Assembly (NCBI GenBank): GCA_039621445.1 | Contig: CP154954.1 | Coordinates: 18,586,642 to 18,650,641, forward strand | Length of the DNA stretch: 64,000 nt | Origin: Euglena gracilis | Taxonomy: Eukaryota; Euglenida; Euglenophyceae; Euglenales | Direction of reading: 5' to 3' | In this document: positions 19,582 through 29,019 of the stretch, piece after piece | How positions within the stretch are numbered: position 1 is the stretch's first letter | Layout: each line of letters begins with the position of its first letter | Translations under genes and position numbers: made by a program | Notes under the pieces: generated by a model | What the model was told of the DNA's origin: nothing | The model's database searches: none | The model's input: the letters and a program-made list of their open reading frames with translations, nothing else

Positions 19582-20390
19582 ATACAGAATATCAATTAAA
19601 ACCTATTTCCTGGGCCCGACACCTGTCTTGAATTTCTACAGACACTAACGGATTTCAGGCGGAATCCGTTAGCGTAAAACAATTTCCAAGACAGGCGATC
19701 GTTAGTGTAAAACGATTTCCAACACAGGGATCCGTTGGTGTAAAATGATTTCCAAGACAGGCGATCGCTTTCATAAACAAAAAGGTCCTAAAAAGGCAAG
19801 ATGTGAGGAGCAAACAAAACACAGCTGAGGCAGCGGTGCTGTTGATCACGGTGGACGACGAAACGAAAGGGGGGACCCCGCATCGGTGCATATTTTTCAT
19901 AGAGCTCACGACAAACGACAGATTTTTTTTGCCCATCAACTTGGCTCAACAACAGGGATTTTTGTGGTCCTCCTCTGTTCCTCCTCTGTCAAAATCCCAG
20001 GTGCTATTTGTTGAGCAGTTTCCATGGCACGCACCCCTCTTTCACGTTTGAGCACTGCAGCAAATTCATTCAGCAACGGAAACGGTTCGCCCGCTTAGCC
20101 ATTAAGAACAAAAACTGAGGACAAGAAGAACATGTCACCATCGTCAAAGAGCAAACGATTTCCAAGACAGGGATTCGTTAGAAAACGGCCAAAACTCAAG
20201 CCAGGTGCATCGGTCGAATGAATTTTCAAGACAGGCGTGCGGGCCCAGACGAAAAATAGGTTTTAGTAAATCAACAGACACTACCCATTTCAGCAGGTGC
20301 GCCGAGACGCTCGCATCGCTCGCACGGCCCCGCGCCCCAGAAAAAATTTTTAGCGTCTGTTGATTTACATAGAAAGCTCTTTCCAAGACC
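19582..20390. repeat. AAGACAGG-repeat and hairpin region, copy 1
   Basis: Imperfect tandem units of about 46 bp containing (T)CCAAGACAGG and TTAGTGTAAAACGATTTCC lie at 19620-19780 and again near 20150-20240. An inverted pair beginning TAAATCAACAGACACTA and ending TAGCGTCTGTTGATTTA brackets 20266-20369. In copy 1 the inner part of this hairpin is mismatched. No gene was recognised; the function is unknown. Confidence 0.55.
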
Positions 20391-21439
20391 TTTCAAATGA
20401 TGCCCACAGAGCTCAACCACACTTCGCAGGGCTCTGAAAATCGCCAATCGCATGTTCCGCCCTTTTTTTACAAATTCCAAATTCCACTGTTCCCCTGCAA
20501 TGTTACCCATGGATTGAAAGCTCTTCTCAAGGGCAACCGGAAGATGGCCTCGGGTTTCAGCCACACTGTATGGTGTTCTTATTTTCTAAATTCCCCCAAA
20601 ATCGCCAAAAGGATTTATTGCACAAAAATACTCCAAATACAGGTCAATACCCCCCCAAAAAACTACTCAGATAAGGTTGCCACATCTCAGCAAACCATTT
20701 GGACACTTTTTGGCACTTTTCATTTTGGCCGACTAAGTTCATTACGGTGCACCAGGGCTGGAGGTACAGGTTTGGAAAAACACCCATACGTATAAGTCCA
20801 CCACGTATACCTATACCTAACCTCCATTATTTTCCCTCAAAACCCTTTCATTACCAAACATATAAGAGATATAGGAGACATAGCTGGCATGTCCTCCTGG
20901 CAGCGGTGATGACCCCCAAGTCCCCAGAGTCATCGCATGATGGATGGTCAAACCTCAGAGAAGTCTGAGCTGCCCCCCGGAGGATTGTTCCCGGTTGGGT
21001 GGGGTGTGGGCTGGGCCGGGGTCGGCATTGGTTTCGCTTTTAGCGTACACGAAATCGCACAGCACAACAGGTGCGCACTGGTCGGCCACTCTGGAATCCA
21101 AAAGAATTTGACCCAAAACCGTGAAAAAAAGGCCAAAAAATTTTCCGGTGCCTTTGGCGCCGGGTCACTTTTGTGGTTTTTGGCCGACCCTCCCCGGGGG
21201 GGGGAGGGGTCCGGGCCAAAAACCCGTCCGTCACTCTGAAAATACCCTCCCCCCCGGGGGGGGCAGTGACTAAGTGATTATGTGTTCCGGACCCCCCCCC
21301 TCCAGCTTGCAGGGAGGGACCCCCTCCCACCTGAACAATGGCGCGGTCCTGGTGACTGGTTTTCAGGCCGCACAAAGATTCAGGCCGAAAAATTTTGACC
21401 CCAAAATGACCAAAAGCGCCATTTTGGGCACATTTTGGG

Positions 21440-22325
21440 CAAAAAAATGCCAAAATGAGACTTTTATAAATTTGACTTTGGACACCCCCCCACCCACTTC
21501 ATTGCTTTGCCCATATGAACCCTTCTAAAAACTTCAAGCTGGCTGTTTCACCTGTTCTTAGGTGTTGTTCGTGATAAAAAAATGCAATCCTGGAGTTCAT
21601 TGCGGAGAATGACTGCAATGGAAATAAAGACTTGGATGGCAAAGTCAGGACTAGACTTTGTTCACTACCAGTGATTTTCAACTTACGAGTAGGGGCAGGA
21701 AAAATTGAAGTAGTGGGGATGTGGTTTTTACCCTGAAGTGTGGATAGGACATATGCTTAATTATGGAGTGGAAGCCGCTATCTGGCGTCACTTTTTTGGA
21801 AAAAAAGTCATTTTTCAAAAAAGCCATTGGAGGGGGTGAGGGCAAAAATTGCTTGCCCCTCGCAGCCATTGTTTTTGAGCCACACCCTGCTTGGAGAAAT
21901 GAACCAAAATGGAAAAATGGCGGTTTCCTCATCGGTCGGGGGGGGGGGGCTCCTGGAAGCGTGCGTCCCGGGGGGGAGAAGGGTTTTTGCCCACAAACAT
22001 CGTCCGCCCCCCCTTGATGTTTAAGCGGCGTTATAGAGACCCCCAGGACCGGCGTCCCACCCGTTGGTGAAAGGCCCCTCCCAGACCAAGCTCCATGATC
22101 TGCAATTGCGTTTGGGTCACATGGGTTCATTTCCCGTTTGGGGGGGGGATTGGGGGTGTTGTGTGGGGGGGGGAAACCTCTGGCGGGCTCATGAAAAATG
22201 GTGAGTAAAAAAAAAAAAAAAAAAAAAACAACTCAATCTTTCATGCCGTAGAAAACTGGTAGATCAAAAAAAAAATCATGAGTGTAAAAAAAAAAAATGT
22301 TCCAAAGACGCAGTTGGATGGTAGA
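21440..22325. other. 873-bp block present only in copy 1
   Basis: Copy 2 passes directly from the left flank (ATGCCAAAA) to the right flank (ATGCAAAAAAA) at about 57350, without this block. Its inner part (21780-22090) is a diverged paralogue of 22745-23050: both have AAAAAGCCATTG, CTGCTTGG, AAGCGGCGTT and CCGGCGTCCCACCC in the same order. The block may have been lost from copy 2 by recombination between short repeats, or gained in copy 1. Confidence 0.75.
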
Positions 22326-22884
22326 ATATGCAAAAATGCAAAAAAAACTCTGTCAAAGCGTCGAAGGGAAATTTTACTTTGAGGGGGGGGGACACCCCCC
22401 CCCACACCCCCGTATGCCCTCCTTATATCGAACCCTGACGACCCCCCCCCTTGGCACCTCATTCAAAATCGGCTGATTTTCTGGCCCGGACTTCGGCCAG
22501 ACCGGAATGACGCGTGCCCCCCCCCCGGGAAAAAATGCAGGGATGGGTGAGATGGTCCGCCCAGTTGGCGGGCCAGCCTGCGGCCGGCGGGCCCGGCCTC
22601 TGGCCGGGCTGGACCCAATTTTATTTTACTCGACCCCCAGGGGGGGGGGGTTGTCCCACCCACAGGTTCATTTAACACTTGTGTGGTGGATTGGTTTTTT
22701 TTTATGGGTGGGTGGGTTAGGACCGCTGGCGTCTTTTTTAAAAAATTTTTTTCAAAAAAGCCATTGAGGGGTATGGGCAAAAAAAATTGCTTCCATTCGC
22801 AGCATTTTTTTGAGCCCCCCCCCCCCTGCTTGGTCAAAAATGGAACCAAAATGGAATGGTTTCTAATAAAAAAGGGGGGGGGCG

Positions 22885-23035
22885 GACGGCGGTTCCGTCC
22901 TTCGGACGGAACCGGCGTCCGGAACACCTGTTTTTGGACAGAACCGGCGTCCGCCCCCCCTTGTTTAAAGCGGCGTTTTAGAGACGCCGGGCTCAGGACC
23001 GAACCGGCGTCCCACCCTTCGGCCAAAGGACACTC
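22885..23035. repeat. ACCGGCGTC palindrome cluster, copy 1
   Basis: Repeated, mostly inverted occurrences of (G)GACGCCGGTTC / GAACCGGCGTCC, including GGTTCCGTCC-TTC-GGACGGAACC. The counterpart in copy 2 is 57905-58055. The same module ends many elements in the window. Confidence 0.75.
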
Positions 23036-23144
23036 CCAGGACCAATCTCCGACCACTGATCTGCAATGTCACACCACTTTGCACTTCACCAAATTCCGGC
23101 GATCGCGAGGGTATTTCTGGCTGTGTCAATCGTCCAGGTACAAA

Positions 23145-23480
23145 GTCACCCCTCAATCGAAAGATCTTTTCATCAGACAACTGGCGATCACCACCAAATT
23201 CAGCCACGTCGCCTGGAGCTCTTATTTTCTGTCACTGGGAAATCCTAATTTCACAACTCTGGTGCCCCCCAGGACCCCTCAGGTGGTCGATTCGAGGAGA
23301 AAAAACGTTTCTGTAGGGTTTATTCAGCATCTTCAACCAAAAGTCACTGAAGATTGCTACAAGTGTCGACTCAGATTCTGGCCGATCCGACGATCGCGAG
23401 CGTATCTCGGGCTGCGTGCAACGTTAGGGTACCAAGTTACCCCTCGGTCGAAAGTTCTTTTCAACAGACGACCAGCGGTG
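23145..23480 (+). repeat. Dispersed modular repeat, plus orientation, copy 1
   Basis: Two cores, CCCCTCAATCGAAAGATC (23150) and CCCCTCGGTCGAAAGTTC (23440), are spaced 291 bp apart, twice the roughly 145-bp spacing seen in related loci. Related copies lie at 35393-35675 (plus), 16970-17240 (minus), 18037-18080, 20372-20580, 29759-30110 and 32580-32935. Copy 2 carries this unit at 58170-58505. Confidence 0.65.
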
Positions 23481-23507
23481 CTCATCAGATCTTTCCACGC
23501 CGCATGG

Positions 23508-23750
23508 TAACCCCCCCCCCTCACTTATAACCCGGGGGTTATAGGATCCTGTTTAGTGGTTGGCCCCGAGGGGGGGTTATAAGCGGGGGGGGGTTACAGC
23601 CTTGGCGGTTCTCTTTGCCTTCTCATGGCTTCCGGGGGGGGGGGGGGATACATCCGGGTTTAGTGCTTGGGCCCGGGGGGGGGGGTTATAAGTAGGGGGG
23701 GGGGATAGGGTGGGGGGGGTATAAGTGGGGGGTCGGGTTTGCTCTATTTC
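23508..23750. mobile_element. C-tract/TTATAA element, copy 1
   Basis: This begins TAACCCCCCCCC-CTCACTTATAACCC. It contains several G-run plus TTATAAG(T/C)GGG units in the opposite orientation, with GGTTGGCCCCGAGGGGG and TTGGGCCCGGGGG phrases. Copy 2 (58533-58765) differs in homopolymer lengths and at GGGGATACATCC against GGGTATAAGTCAC. It has no coding content. Confidence 0.5.
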
Positions 23751-23889
23751 CAAATCTGGGCCAATTTTCACCAAATTTGGGCATCCACTCCACTGGTCCC
23801 CAAATGACAAAATTCATTGTCCTAGATGGTTGAAACAATATATCAGGACCTTAGGGCCACTTTTGGGCACTTTTGGTGACATTTTTAGG

Positions 23890-24030
23890 AATGAAAACCG
23901 GACGCCGGGTTTCGGACAAAACCGGCGTTCCTAACACCGGATTTTAGGACAGAACCAGCGTCCGGAAAACCCGTGGGGGGGGGGACACCAGTTCTGTCCT
24001 GAACCCGGCGTCTCAAACGCCGGTTTAAGC
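23890..24030. repeat. ACCGG-GCGTC palindrome cluster preceding the recombinase element
   Basis: GGACGCCGGGTTTCGGACA and AACCGGCGTTCC pair with ACCGG...GGCGTC on the right (GAACCCGGCGTCTCAAACG). An extended hairpin forms around the central GGGGGGGGG. Copy 2: 58918-59050. Confidence 0.65.
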
Positions 24031-24299
24031 AAGAAATTGTGAAAATGGAAAAAATGCCCAATTTTGGCCGTTTTTGTGGAAAGGGACCAAAACTCTTTGG
24101 TTTTTGAGTCATTTCAGTTCATTTCAGGTTCAACCTTGCGATCAAAAGGAAAGTTCGGACCATCGTTTTTTCCTTAGTTATTTGAAATTAATTACATAAC
24201 CTGAATTAACTTACACCAACCTTTATTAAAAGTTTTTTTTACCCGTTATTTTTAATCAAAAAACAAAAAAAAACAAATAAAAATGTTTTTTTTTATAGG

Positions 24300-24396
24300 A
24301 AAAGCGGGGTCCGATCACGATTCCCGGTGGAGAAACGGGGGGCGCCTACGGCGCCCCCCGTTTCTCCACCGGGAATCGTGATCGGACCCCGCTTTT
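24300..24396. repeat. Perfect 47-bp-arm palindrome beside the recombinase element, copy 1
   Basis: The arms from AAAAGCGGGGTCCGATCACG to GGGGGGCGCC are repeated perfectly inverted after a 3-base spacer (TAC). The palindrome ends six bases before the left terminal inverted repeat at 24402. It is identical in copy 2 (59277-59373). Such a structure next to a transposon end may be a second element, or a hairpin made by it. The phrase CGGGGTCCG also occurs just inside the right terminus (27627-27635). Confidence 0.9.
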
Positions 24397-24401
24397 TTCT
24401 T

Positions 24402-24430
24402 AAAACCGTTAACCAAGTTCACGGGCTTCC
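24402..24430 (+). repeat. Left terminal inverted repeat, recombinase element copy 1
   Basis: AAAACCGTTAACCAAGTTCA with CGGGCTTCC following. It pairs with 27688-27714. Confidence 0.85.
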
Positions 24431-24510
24431 TCGCAGTAGGCAAGCGCTTCCTTACGAGATGCCTAGGGGGTCAAAAATCGCGTTTTTGGCGTTCACGGGT
24501 GAACTTTGGC

Positions 24511-24544
24511 CGTTCACGGGTGCCGTAGTGCGCACCCGTGAACG
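24511..24544. repeat. Subterminal hairpin, left, copy 1
   Basis: CGTTCACGGGTG and CACCCGTGAACG arms around CCGTAGTGCG. It differs at one base from the right-end hairpin at 27634-27667. A candidate recombinase binding site. Confidence 0.8.
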
Positions 24545-24684
24545 AAATTTCCGTCCACAGCTGCCGTGCGTGCACCCGTGAACCGACCACGGTTGCGCAA
24601 GGTGTTACCCGTGATCGGAATTTGAATTTTTTGGGTTCTTTACATTTATGTTTCTGTCTGTCCTCTGCTTTTCCCCACAGTCCG

Positions 24685-26498
24685 ATGAAGCGTTTTGCCA
24701 ACATGATGGAAGCACAGATGCCCCGCCCCCCCAACGTAGATGAGTTTTTGGCTGTTTTACGTGGTGCCGGCTCCCTAGGAGCTGCTGCAGTGGTCAAAAT
24801 TGTGACCTGGGCCCCAAGAACCATGCCGCAGTAAAGTGTTTTTTGGAGTATATAGATGTTTGCAACCGGCATGGCGTTGTTTTTGGCTCTTTGGACGAAG
24901 TTTTGGTGGGATGGGCCAGATGGTGTGTTGATGCTCGTGAACTTTTCAAGACGCAGCAGGAAGCCGATGCCTGGGTCCAGACAAGGCAGGAGAAGGTAGG
25001 AAAAGATGGGCGCCTTCGCTCCATGCCAGTGTCCAGCTTTCGGACCTATGGAGGCCAGGCGCGCCGCTCGGGGGGGTCTCCCCCCCCCTGCGCGGCCCTT
25101 GCGCGGCCGCTCGCCCCCCCTGGACCCCCCCCTCCCCCCACTGTGCCTAGCATAGCCAAGAAAAAAAAATTTGTGAAAAAATCGCGACTTTTTTGAGGCC
25201 CAAAAATGACCAAAAATGACCATTTTCGGACATAAAATGCGGCCGGCCGCAGCCCAACCAAAAAAAATTTTGGTTGGGCCGCGGCCGCCGCGGCCCAACC
25301 AATTTAACATTTTGAAAGCCAAAATTCGCCATGGTTGGGCCGCGGCATTCCGCGGCCCAACTAAAACTCTGTTTTGGTTGGGCGACGGCCGGCCGCGGCA
25401 AATTTGGGGGCCGCACGCTCTGCGTGCGGCCAAAAAAGCACTTTCTTGGTCGAAAATGCCAAAAAATGGCAAAAAAAATGACCACTTTTTGGACCCGAAA
25501 ATCATCGATTTTAGGATGTGCGCCGCCCGCGCAAAAGCCGTCGGAACCCCCCCACCCCGCGCGGCCGCCCGCGCGGCCGCCTGCCCCCCCGCCCCCCCCC
25601 CCCTGCTGTGCCTAGCCTCCTATGGAAATGCTATAAGCAACATTTACAAGGCATTGGCTCCCGTTTATGCCATCATTGTACCATCGTCTGTGTCCCAGTT
25701 CCCGCAGTTCAATGCGTTGATGAAGCCACTCGTCACGCACGAAAGGGCCAAAAAAGCAATGGAGGCCAAGGGTGGGTTGACAAACACAGTTTTGCAGGCG
25801 GACGAGTTGCTCACAGTTTTGAAGGCTGCCGAAGGTTACACACCATTTTTGGTCCAAAGGAGGAATGTCCTTTTATTGGGGTACACCACCGGATACCGAG
25901 GGGAGGTTCTTCGTCGGTTGGTGGTCGAAAGTTTCAAGCCGCAAATTATGGACGGGCGAAAATTGTACAACATCGTCGTGGGCACAATGAAAAACTTGCC
26001 CGGAGACCTCAATCACGTCGATCACCAACTTTTCTCTTTGCTGATCACGTCTGGCGATGACCCGCGTACGTGCCCCGTTCAGGCAATCGACAGACAGGTG
26101 GCCATGTTGGAAGCGCACGGTGCTCCTCTGCCAGAAGGTGCACCAAATTTTTTGTTCTGTTCCGTGCGCAGTCTGAACGCCTGGACCCTGCCGCCAACCC
26201 CAATTTCGGGTGAATATTCTTGCGGCATCGGAAAGTGGGTGTCCAGGGTTTTGGCCAGACCGGTGTCCTTCAAGGACTTGTCCCGAAGAAGTGCCATGTC
26301 ACGGCTGGTAAACAGTGGGGACTCTCAATTTCTGAGTGCGCCAAAAATTTCCATGTTACCCCGGCCACAATTTCTGTCTACCACCGCTCAAGACTGGCTG
26401 CGCCCATGAAGGTCGCAAAGGTGCTCAGTGGGGTGAAGTCGGAGGGCTCTGTGCGACCAAATTGTTGGCAGCACGGACTCTGTCACCCGGGACAATGA
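24685..26498 (+). pseudogene. Tyrosine recombinase (Crypton-like), broken, copy 1
   Basis: The N-terminal part (24685-24834, MKRFANMMEAQM) is followed after a frame change by a core-binding-type region (YIDVCNRHGVVFGSLDEVLV to SFRTYG at 25052). An inserted element (25053-25618 plus a duplicated CCTATGGA) splits the gene. Removing it joins SFRTYG to NAISNIYKALAPVYA in frame. The catalytic domain has TGYRGEVLRRL (first Arg, codon 25897-25899) and LSRRSAMSRLVNSG (second Arg box, with Asp where His is usual). The frame then shifts near 26320: the His and Tyr of FHVTPATISVYHRS (Tyr codon 26379-26381) lie in another frame. With a frame change, an inserted element and a late frameshift it should not make active enzyme, unless short introns or programmed shifts repair it. 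Confidence 0.75.
25053..25618. mobile_element. GGCNAGGC-ended hairpin element inside the recombinase gene, copy 1
   Basis: It is flanked by an 8-bp direct repeat CCTATGGA (25045-25052 and 25619-25626). The ends are imperfect inverted repeats (GGCCAGGCGCGCC against the complement of TGTGCCTAGCCT). The interior has CGCGGCCGC-rich tracts, GGTTGGGCCGCGG hairpins (25255-25365), and a shared core from ACTGTGCCTAGCATAG to GAAAATCATCGATTTTAGGA. Relatives lie at 28516-28962 and 35667-35893. No protein is encoded. The duplicated octamer suggests a cut-and-paste element with hAT-, P- or Merlin-size target duplications. Confidence 0.75.
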
Positions 26499-26730
26499 TG
26501 TTGTTTCTATTCCACCGCATCTGGCGGTGGGCAGCCGGCGTACGGCCAAGGGCAAGGAGCGCGTGAAGCGTCCAGGGCTGACGTTTTTTTGGTTTTAAAA
26601 CAAAGCAAAAAAACTTTATGAATAAAAAACGGTTTAAAAACGGTTTTTTGTTCCAAAAAAGAGTGTTTTTATTTAAATAAAACATTGCAAATAGGAAAAA
26701 AACTTGTTTAAAAACACTTGTTTTAAAACA

Positions 26731-27388
26731 ATGCCTCAGCCCTGGAAGCGTCCTCGGACCCCGACGCCGCCGCCGTCCCCAAGCTTGCTGGAATCTCCTG
26801 ATTGGTACACCGGTTTCCCTCGAAAAGTTAATTTTCTGTTCTTTTTCTCAGTCTGCGTCCGGCACCACTGCCGATTGACGTGGATTCCGAGGAAGAGGAT
26901 CTCGACTTGTCCGAGGTGCTCACCCAACCGTCCGAAAAGGAGTGGCTCACGCCGGAGCAGCGCCGCGCTGCCGAGGCACAGGTTACAGAAATGCTTAAAA
27001 TTTTGTGTTGGTTCTTACATTTCTCCAGATCGTTAATCCGCCTCTAAAGCGGAAGCTGAAGTTGGAGGACATGGGTGCGGCCGACGACTGCACCAGCTCC
27101 TGCAGGAATGCGGCGAGGTGGTCGGCGTACCTGAACTGGCACGCAGACCCGGCGCCGGAAGGCGCCACCGTTATCCAAATTCTGTCTGCTGTCCCTTCCG
27201 TGTTCCCACCCGCACCCCCATCTTCTATTCCTTTGTGTCGGCTGTTTGGTGTGCGTGCTTTTAGTGACACGGATGTGGCTGCAGCCAAAAGTGTTCGTTG
27301 TTCCGTTTGTGGCGAGACGTATCATTTTGTGTGTGCTGAGTTGCGTCGCGCGCCGAAAAAAGCGTGGATTTGTCAGGGTTGTCGTTGA
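26731..27388 (+). CDS. PHD-finger protein of the recombinase transposon, copy 1 (3 exons, finger damaged)
   Basis: Exons 26731-26804, 26852-26981 and 27029-27388 are joined across two 47-nt GT-AG introns (phase 2 and phase 0) to give 187 residues. The N-terminus is basic and proline-rich (MPQPWKRPRTPTPPP). An acidic helix-prone stretch follows (DVDSEEEDLDLSEVL, then EKEWLTPEQRRAAEAQ), then a basic patch (PPLKRKLKLEDMG), then a C-terminal C4HC3 PHD finger. In this copy the first ligand pair reads C-R-L-F instead of C-P-R-C, through clustered changes at about 27238-27248, so one zinc site is probably lost. The rest (CSVC, H, C, WICQGC) is intact. PHD fingers commonly bind histone H3 tails, so a role in chromatin targeting of the element is a reasonable inference. 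Confidence 0.7.
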
Positions 27389-27633
27389 GTTATCCGTCCT
27401 GTTGTTCCTCTGACCATGCCGAAAGGCATCGCGAGCATGTGCCTCGCACCGAAATTTAGTTTGCCGCGTGTCAATTCCCTATGCCACCTCTTGCATTCCT
27501 GCCCTTTCCTGCCCATTCACATCCTCTTCCCTACTGCGTAAATGTTTTTCCTTTTTTATGTAAAACTCCGTCCACGGCTGCCGTCTGTGCACCCGTGAAC
27601 CGACCACGGGTGCGCATATGTGAAAACGGGGTC

Positions 27634-27667
27634 CGTTCACGGGTGTCGTAGTGCGCACCCGTGAACG
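27634..27667. repeat. Subterminal hairpin, right, copy 1
   Basis: The same arms as the left hairpin with one loop change (TCGTAGTGCG). It lies within a larger inverted repeat beginning AACGGGGT and ending ACCCCGTT (27625-27676). Confidence 0.8.
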
Positions 27668-27687
27668 CACCCCGTTTCCTCACGTGG

Positions 27688-27714
27688 GGAAGCCCGTGAA
27701 CGGTTAACGGTTTT
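27688..27714 (-). repeat. Right terminal inverted repeat, recombinase element copy 1
   Basis: GGAAGCCCGTGAACGGTTAA followed by CGGTTTT, the reverse complement of the left terminus except for a 2-base gap. Confidence 0.85.
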
Positions 27715-27761
27715 AAAAAAAACAAAAAAAACACCAGCTATGGTAGGAGGTGAGAAAGCCT

Positions 27762-27981
27762 ATACCTACCACCCCCCCCCATAATTGACACCCCCCCATA
27801 ATTGACACCCCCCCCCCGACCGAAAATTTTTTCAGCCGCTCGCGTCCACGGACCAAGGGGTTTGTCAGGAGTCCCTTGTATTTTGCCTTGTCCGTTCGGA
27901 CCCCCCCCCATAATTGACACCCCCCCATAATTGACACTACCTGGGGGGTTTGGAGGGTGTCGGGGGTGTCAATTATGGGGG
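27762..27981. mobile_element. C-tract/ATAATTGACA element, copy 1
   Basis: The left end has two C-run plus ATAATTGACAC units, and the middle (27901-27935) two more. The right end is the inverted GTGTCAATTATGGGGGGG. TATACCTA flanks both sides, but the right side is a TATACC microsatellite, so the duplication is ambiguous. It has the same layout as the copy-2-specific insertion at 42530-42854. The copy 2 equivalent is at 62738-62957. Confidence 0.6.
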
Positions 27982-28070
27982 GGGGGGTATACCTATACCT
28001 ATACCTATACCTATACCTATACCTATACCTATACCTGTACCTGTACCTGTACCTGTACCTATACCTTCCA
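27982..28070. repeat. TATACC / TGTACC microsatellite, copy 1
   Basis: A hexamer repeat with one unit type (ACCTAT) changing to another (ACCTGT). Copy 2 (62958-63040) has fewer ACCTAT units. It ends at CTATATCCAGCCCTGG, the same motif that ends the element at 19581. Confidence 0.9.
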
Positions 28071-28354
28071 ATATCCCTATATCCCTATATCCAGCCCTGG
28101 GTGCGCATTTTGGGCTCACACGGGATTTTGTGATTTTGGGTGTTTGGGCCATCCTTGCCTTGCACACAACGTTATTTTGGCCGGGGTCCGGGGGGTGTTG
28201 GGTGGTCGGCCCCCCCAATCGACTTGCGCCCATACCTTGAGATGAGCCGACACAGCTAGAGGTAAGCTCGTGATCGTCGGAATTTGGCAAAATGCAAATC
28301 AGCGAGACATTCAGATTAGTGGTGGGAGATTGGTCCTGGGAGTGTCCTTTGACT

Positions 28355-28500
28355 GAAGGTTGGGGACGCCGGTTTTGTTGTGAACCTGGCGTCCCAAAAA
28401 CGCCGCTTTAAGACAGGGGTGGTGGACGCCGGTTCTGTCGTGAACCCGGCGTCCAGGGACGCCGGGTTTACGACAAAACCGGCGTCCACCACCCCTTTTC
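28355..28500. repeat. ACCGGCGTC palindrome cluster, copy 1
   Basis: Several inverted GGACGCCGGTT(C/T)TG and AACC(C/T)GGCGTCC motifs. The largest pair brackets GGACGCCGGG-TTTACGAC. Copy 2: 63325-63470. Confidence 0.7.
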
Positions 28501-28515
28501 TGATATAGTGTGCTC

Positions 28516-28962
28516 CGGAGGCTAGGCGCGCCGCTCGGGGGGTCCGGGACGCCCCCCCCCCCCCCCGCGCGGCCCCTGCGCGGCCGCCCGCGGCCGCTCG
28601 CCGCTCCCCCCCCCCCTGGACCCCCCCTCCCCCCACTGTGCCTAGCATAGTCAAGGGAAAAAATTTTGGTGAAAAATCGCGATTTTTTGAGGCCCAAAAA
28701 TGACCAAAAATGACCAGTTTCGGACACAAAATGGCAAATTTGGGGGCCGCGCGCTCTGCGCGCGGCCAAAAAAGCACTTTTTTGGTCAAAAATGGCAAAA
28801 AAAAAAAAAAAAATGACCACTTTTTGGACCCGAAAATCACCGATTTTAGGATGTGTTCCGCCCGCGCGGCCGCCCTCGGACCCCCTCCCCCCCCCCCCCC
28901 CCCCGCGCGGCCGCCCACGGCCGCTCGCTTCCCCCCTCGCCCCCCCCTTGTGCCTAGACTCC
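28516..28962. mobile_element. GGAGGCTAGGC-ended hairpin element, copy 1
   Basis: A relative of 25053-25618. GGAGGCTAGGCGCGCC is at the left and TGTGCCTAGACTCC at the right. The core ACTGTGCCTAGCATAGTCAA, the GGCCGCGCGCTCTGCGCGCGG hairpin zone and GAAAATCACCGATTTTAGGA lie between. It is non-coding. The copy 2 equivalent (63481-63913) has a better right end (TGTGCCTAGCCTCC). Confidence 0.65.
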
Positions 28963-29019
28963 TTCTCCCTCTCGAGAGGACCACAATGTAATTTGTTGAA
29001 TTTTTTTGCAGTGCCTCCC

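Larger units (their letters stand above)
24402..27714. mobile_element. TIR-bounded tyrosine-recombinase/PHD transposon, copy 1
   Basis: Terminal inverted repeats lie at 24402-24430 and 27688-27714. They agree at 27 of 27 positions, apart from two extra A in the left one (AAAACCGTTAACC then GTTCACGGGCTTCC). Inside each end is a 34-bp hairpin CGTTCACGGGTG...CACCCGTGAACG (24511-24544 and 27634-27667). A direct repeat starting CCGTCCAC(A/G)GCTGCCG also occurs at both ends (24552 and 27570). Between them are a broken tyrosine recombinase (24685-26498) and a PHD-finger gene (26731-27388). Crypton-type elements encode tyrosine recombinases but are usually described as lacking terminal inverted repeats, so this is atypical. 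Confidence 0.75.

Noticed and set aside
24471-25505. A 344-codon open stretch on the minus strand across the recombinase gene (and its counterpart at 59448-60482)
   Set aside because: It is an antisense shadow of the recombinase and the inserted hairpin element, with a proline/glycine/arginine-rich low-complexity translation and no family resemblance.
26074-26400. The first-frame C-terminus ending PQFLSTTAQDWLRP as the recombinase active-site tail
   Set aside because: It has Trp where the catalytic Tyr should be. The overlapping frame gives a much better match with His and Tyr in FHVTPATISVYHRS.
27982-28070. The TATACC/TGTACC array as a possible interstitial telomere repeat
   Set aside because: The hexamer lacks the G-rich pattern of known telomere repeats and is variable between copies like an ordinary microsatellite.
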